Assembly: GCA_022563215.1 (NCBI GenBank)
Contig: JADFNT010000079.1
Coordinates: forward strand, 1-7,350
Length of the DNA: 7,350 bases
Direction: 5' to 3'
From: Pseudomonadota bacterium
GTDB lineage: Bacteria > Pseudomonadota > Alphaproteobacteria > Rhodospirillales > Casp-alpha2
The position numbers and the translations under genes were made by a program. The notes beneath the pieces are model-generated. The model saw nothing but the letters and a program-made list of their open reading frames with translations, was not told the origin of the DNA and searched no databases. Of this stretch, positions 7,214 through 7,350 are shown in pieces. Within the stretch, counting starts at the first letter, position 1. Each line of letters starts with the position of its first letter.

Positions 7214-7226
7214 ACAAGCGGGCGTT

Positions 7227-7239
7227 GGTCAAAATGACC
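7227..7239. promoter_or_regulatory. Perfect palindrome GGTCA-AAA-TGACC upstream of rRNA promoter
   Basis: A 5-bp inverted repeat with a 3-nt centre ends 23 nt before the -35 hexamer at 7263. This is where activator sites or UP elements sit at rRNA promoters, so a regulator-binding role is possible. The cognate protein is not identified; the site does not match the FNR pattern TTGAT-N4-ATCAA. Confidence 0.4.
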
Positions 7240-7262
7240 CCTTATCCCCGTTCCAAATTCTG

Positions 7263-7291
7263 TTGACAAAATAACCTAAATGTTCTATATC
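7263..7291 (+). promoter_or_regulatory. Ribosomal RNA operon promoter
   Basis: A perfect -35 hexamer TTGACA (7263-7268) is followed by an optimal 17-nt spacer and the -10 hexamer TATATC (7286-7291, four of six). Transcription should begin near 7298. The sequence drops to A/T-rich composition exactly here, and a hairpin plus boxA follow immediately, which is the arrangement of an rrn leader. Confidence 0.75.
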
Positions 7292-7300
7292 CGTTCTTTC

Positions 7301-7321
7301 CCTTCCGGCGCGGCCGGAGGG
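7301..7321 (+). promoter_or_regulatory. boxB-like hairpin of the rRNA leader
   Basis: Bases 7301-7309 pair with 7313-7321 to give a 9-bp stem (one T-G wobble) around a GCG loop. No T-run follows, so it is not a terminator. It lies one base upstream of boxA, the position of the boxB hairpin in rRNA antitermination leaders, and almost at the predicted 5' end of the transcript. Confidence 0.6.
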
Positions 7322-7322
7322 C

Positions 7323-7333
7323 GCTCTTTGACA
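7323..7333 (+). promoter_or_regulatory. boxA antitermination site of the rRNA leader
   Basis: GCTCTTTGACA matches the rRNA boxA consensus (TGCTCTTTAACA) at 10 of the 11 aligned bases, differing only by G for A. BoxA in the transcript is bound by NusB-NusE and lets RNA polymerase pass Rho-dependent termination across the untranslated rRNA genes. The text after it (TTGTGACTAAGGAAATA to the window edge) is also typical of alphaproteobacterial sequence ahead of 16S rRNA. Confidence 0.75.
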
Positions 7334-7350
7334 TTGTGACTAAGGAAATA

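Larger units (their letters stand above)
6916..7262. other. Intergenic region between kinase and rRNA promoter; no convincing gene
   Basis: These 347 bases separate the divergent kinase and rRNA transcription units. They hold the AGGAGG (6927-6932) that may serve the kinase, the weak kinase promoter, the near-palindrome AAAAAGGCTTTTT (7076-7088 region), a pair of related GGTC(T/C)GCT motifs, and the GGTCA/TGACC palindrome. One small plus-strand ORF (7011-7151, 46 codons, starts MDRPPF) has no Shine-Dalgarno and no recognisable family, and is not called a gene. Confidence 0.6.
7298..7350 (+). ncRNA. Start of the rRNA precursor leader (partial)
   Basis: From the predicted start near 7298 the transcript comprises the hairpin, boxA and 17 further bases before the window ends. 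The mature 16S rRNA is not reached; its conserved 5' end is not seen in the window. The call depends on the promoter, hairpin and boxA being in the right order and spacing. Confidence 0.55.

Noticed and set aside
1..7350. CRISPR array, tRNA gene, insertion sequence or phage genes
   Set aside because: I saw no regularly spaced repeats, cloverleaf-like sequence, transposase motifs or phage proteins on either strand.

Overview
The window looks like the chromosome of a GC-rich alphaproteobacterium, probably of the Rhodospirillales type. The grounds are the strongly G/C-biased third codon positions, the folate-dependent TrmFO enzyme, and the style of the PAS/GAF histidine kinase. This placement rests on remembered family resemblance, not on a search.

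Layout. Positions 1-1373 (minus strand) hold a compact cluster read right to left: a 75-aa pentapeptide-repeat protein, then the two subunits of a class I CoA-transferase-like enzyme. The subunit genes overlap by ATGA, and subunit B runs off the left edge. A short divergent gap (1374-1530) separates this cluster from trmFO (1531-2913, plus strand), which encodes the FAD- and methylenetetrahydrofolate-dependent tRNA U54 methyltransferase. Closely behind trmFO lies a gene for a membrane-anchored SGNH/GDSL-hydrolase-like protein (2938-4293). It is cut by a single in-frame TAA at 3274-3276, with the same reading frame and family sequence continuing on both sides, so it is called a pseudogene, a readthrough case or a base error. 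The convergent gap 4294-4443 carries a large imperfect inverted repeat. Positions 4444-6876 (minus strand) encode a soluble GAF-PAS-PAS-PAS histidine kinase with no partner regulator in view; its base composition is visibly less GC-rich than its neighbours'.

The last 470 bases contain no convincing gene. The extreme right end is the start of a ribosomal RNA operon reading rightwards: a TTGACA-N17-TATATC promoter, a 9-bp GC-rich hairpin and a boxA-like antitermination sequence (GCTCTTTGACA). The 16S rRNA gene should begin shortly beyond the window. A perfect GGTCA-AAA-TGACC palindrome lies just upstream of this promoter.

Most of the content is ordinary core and signalling genes. The best leads are the in-frame stop in the SGNH gene, the rRNA leader with its upstream palindrome, and two related-looking repeat motifs in the gaps on either side of the kinase. 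I see no sign of a new defence or mobile system.
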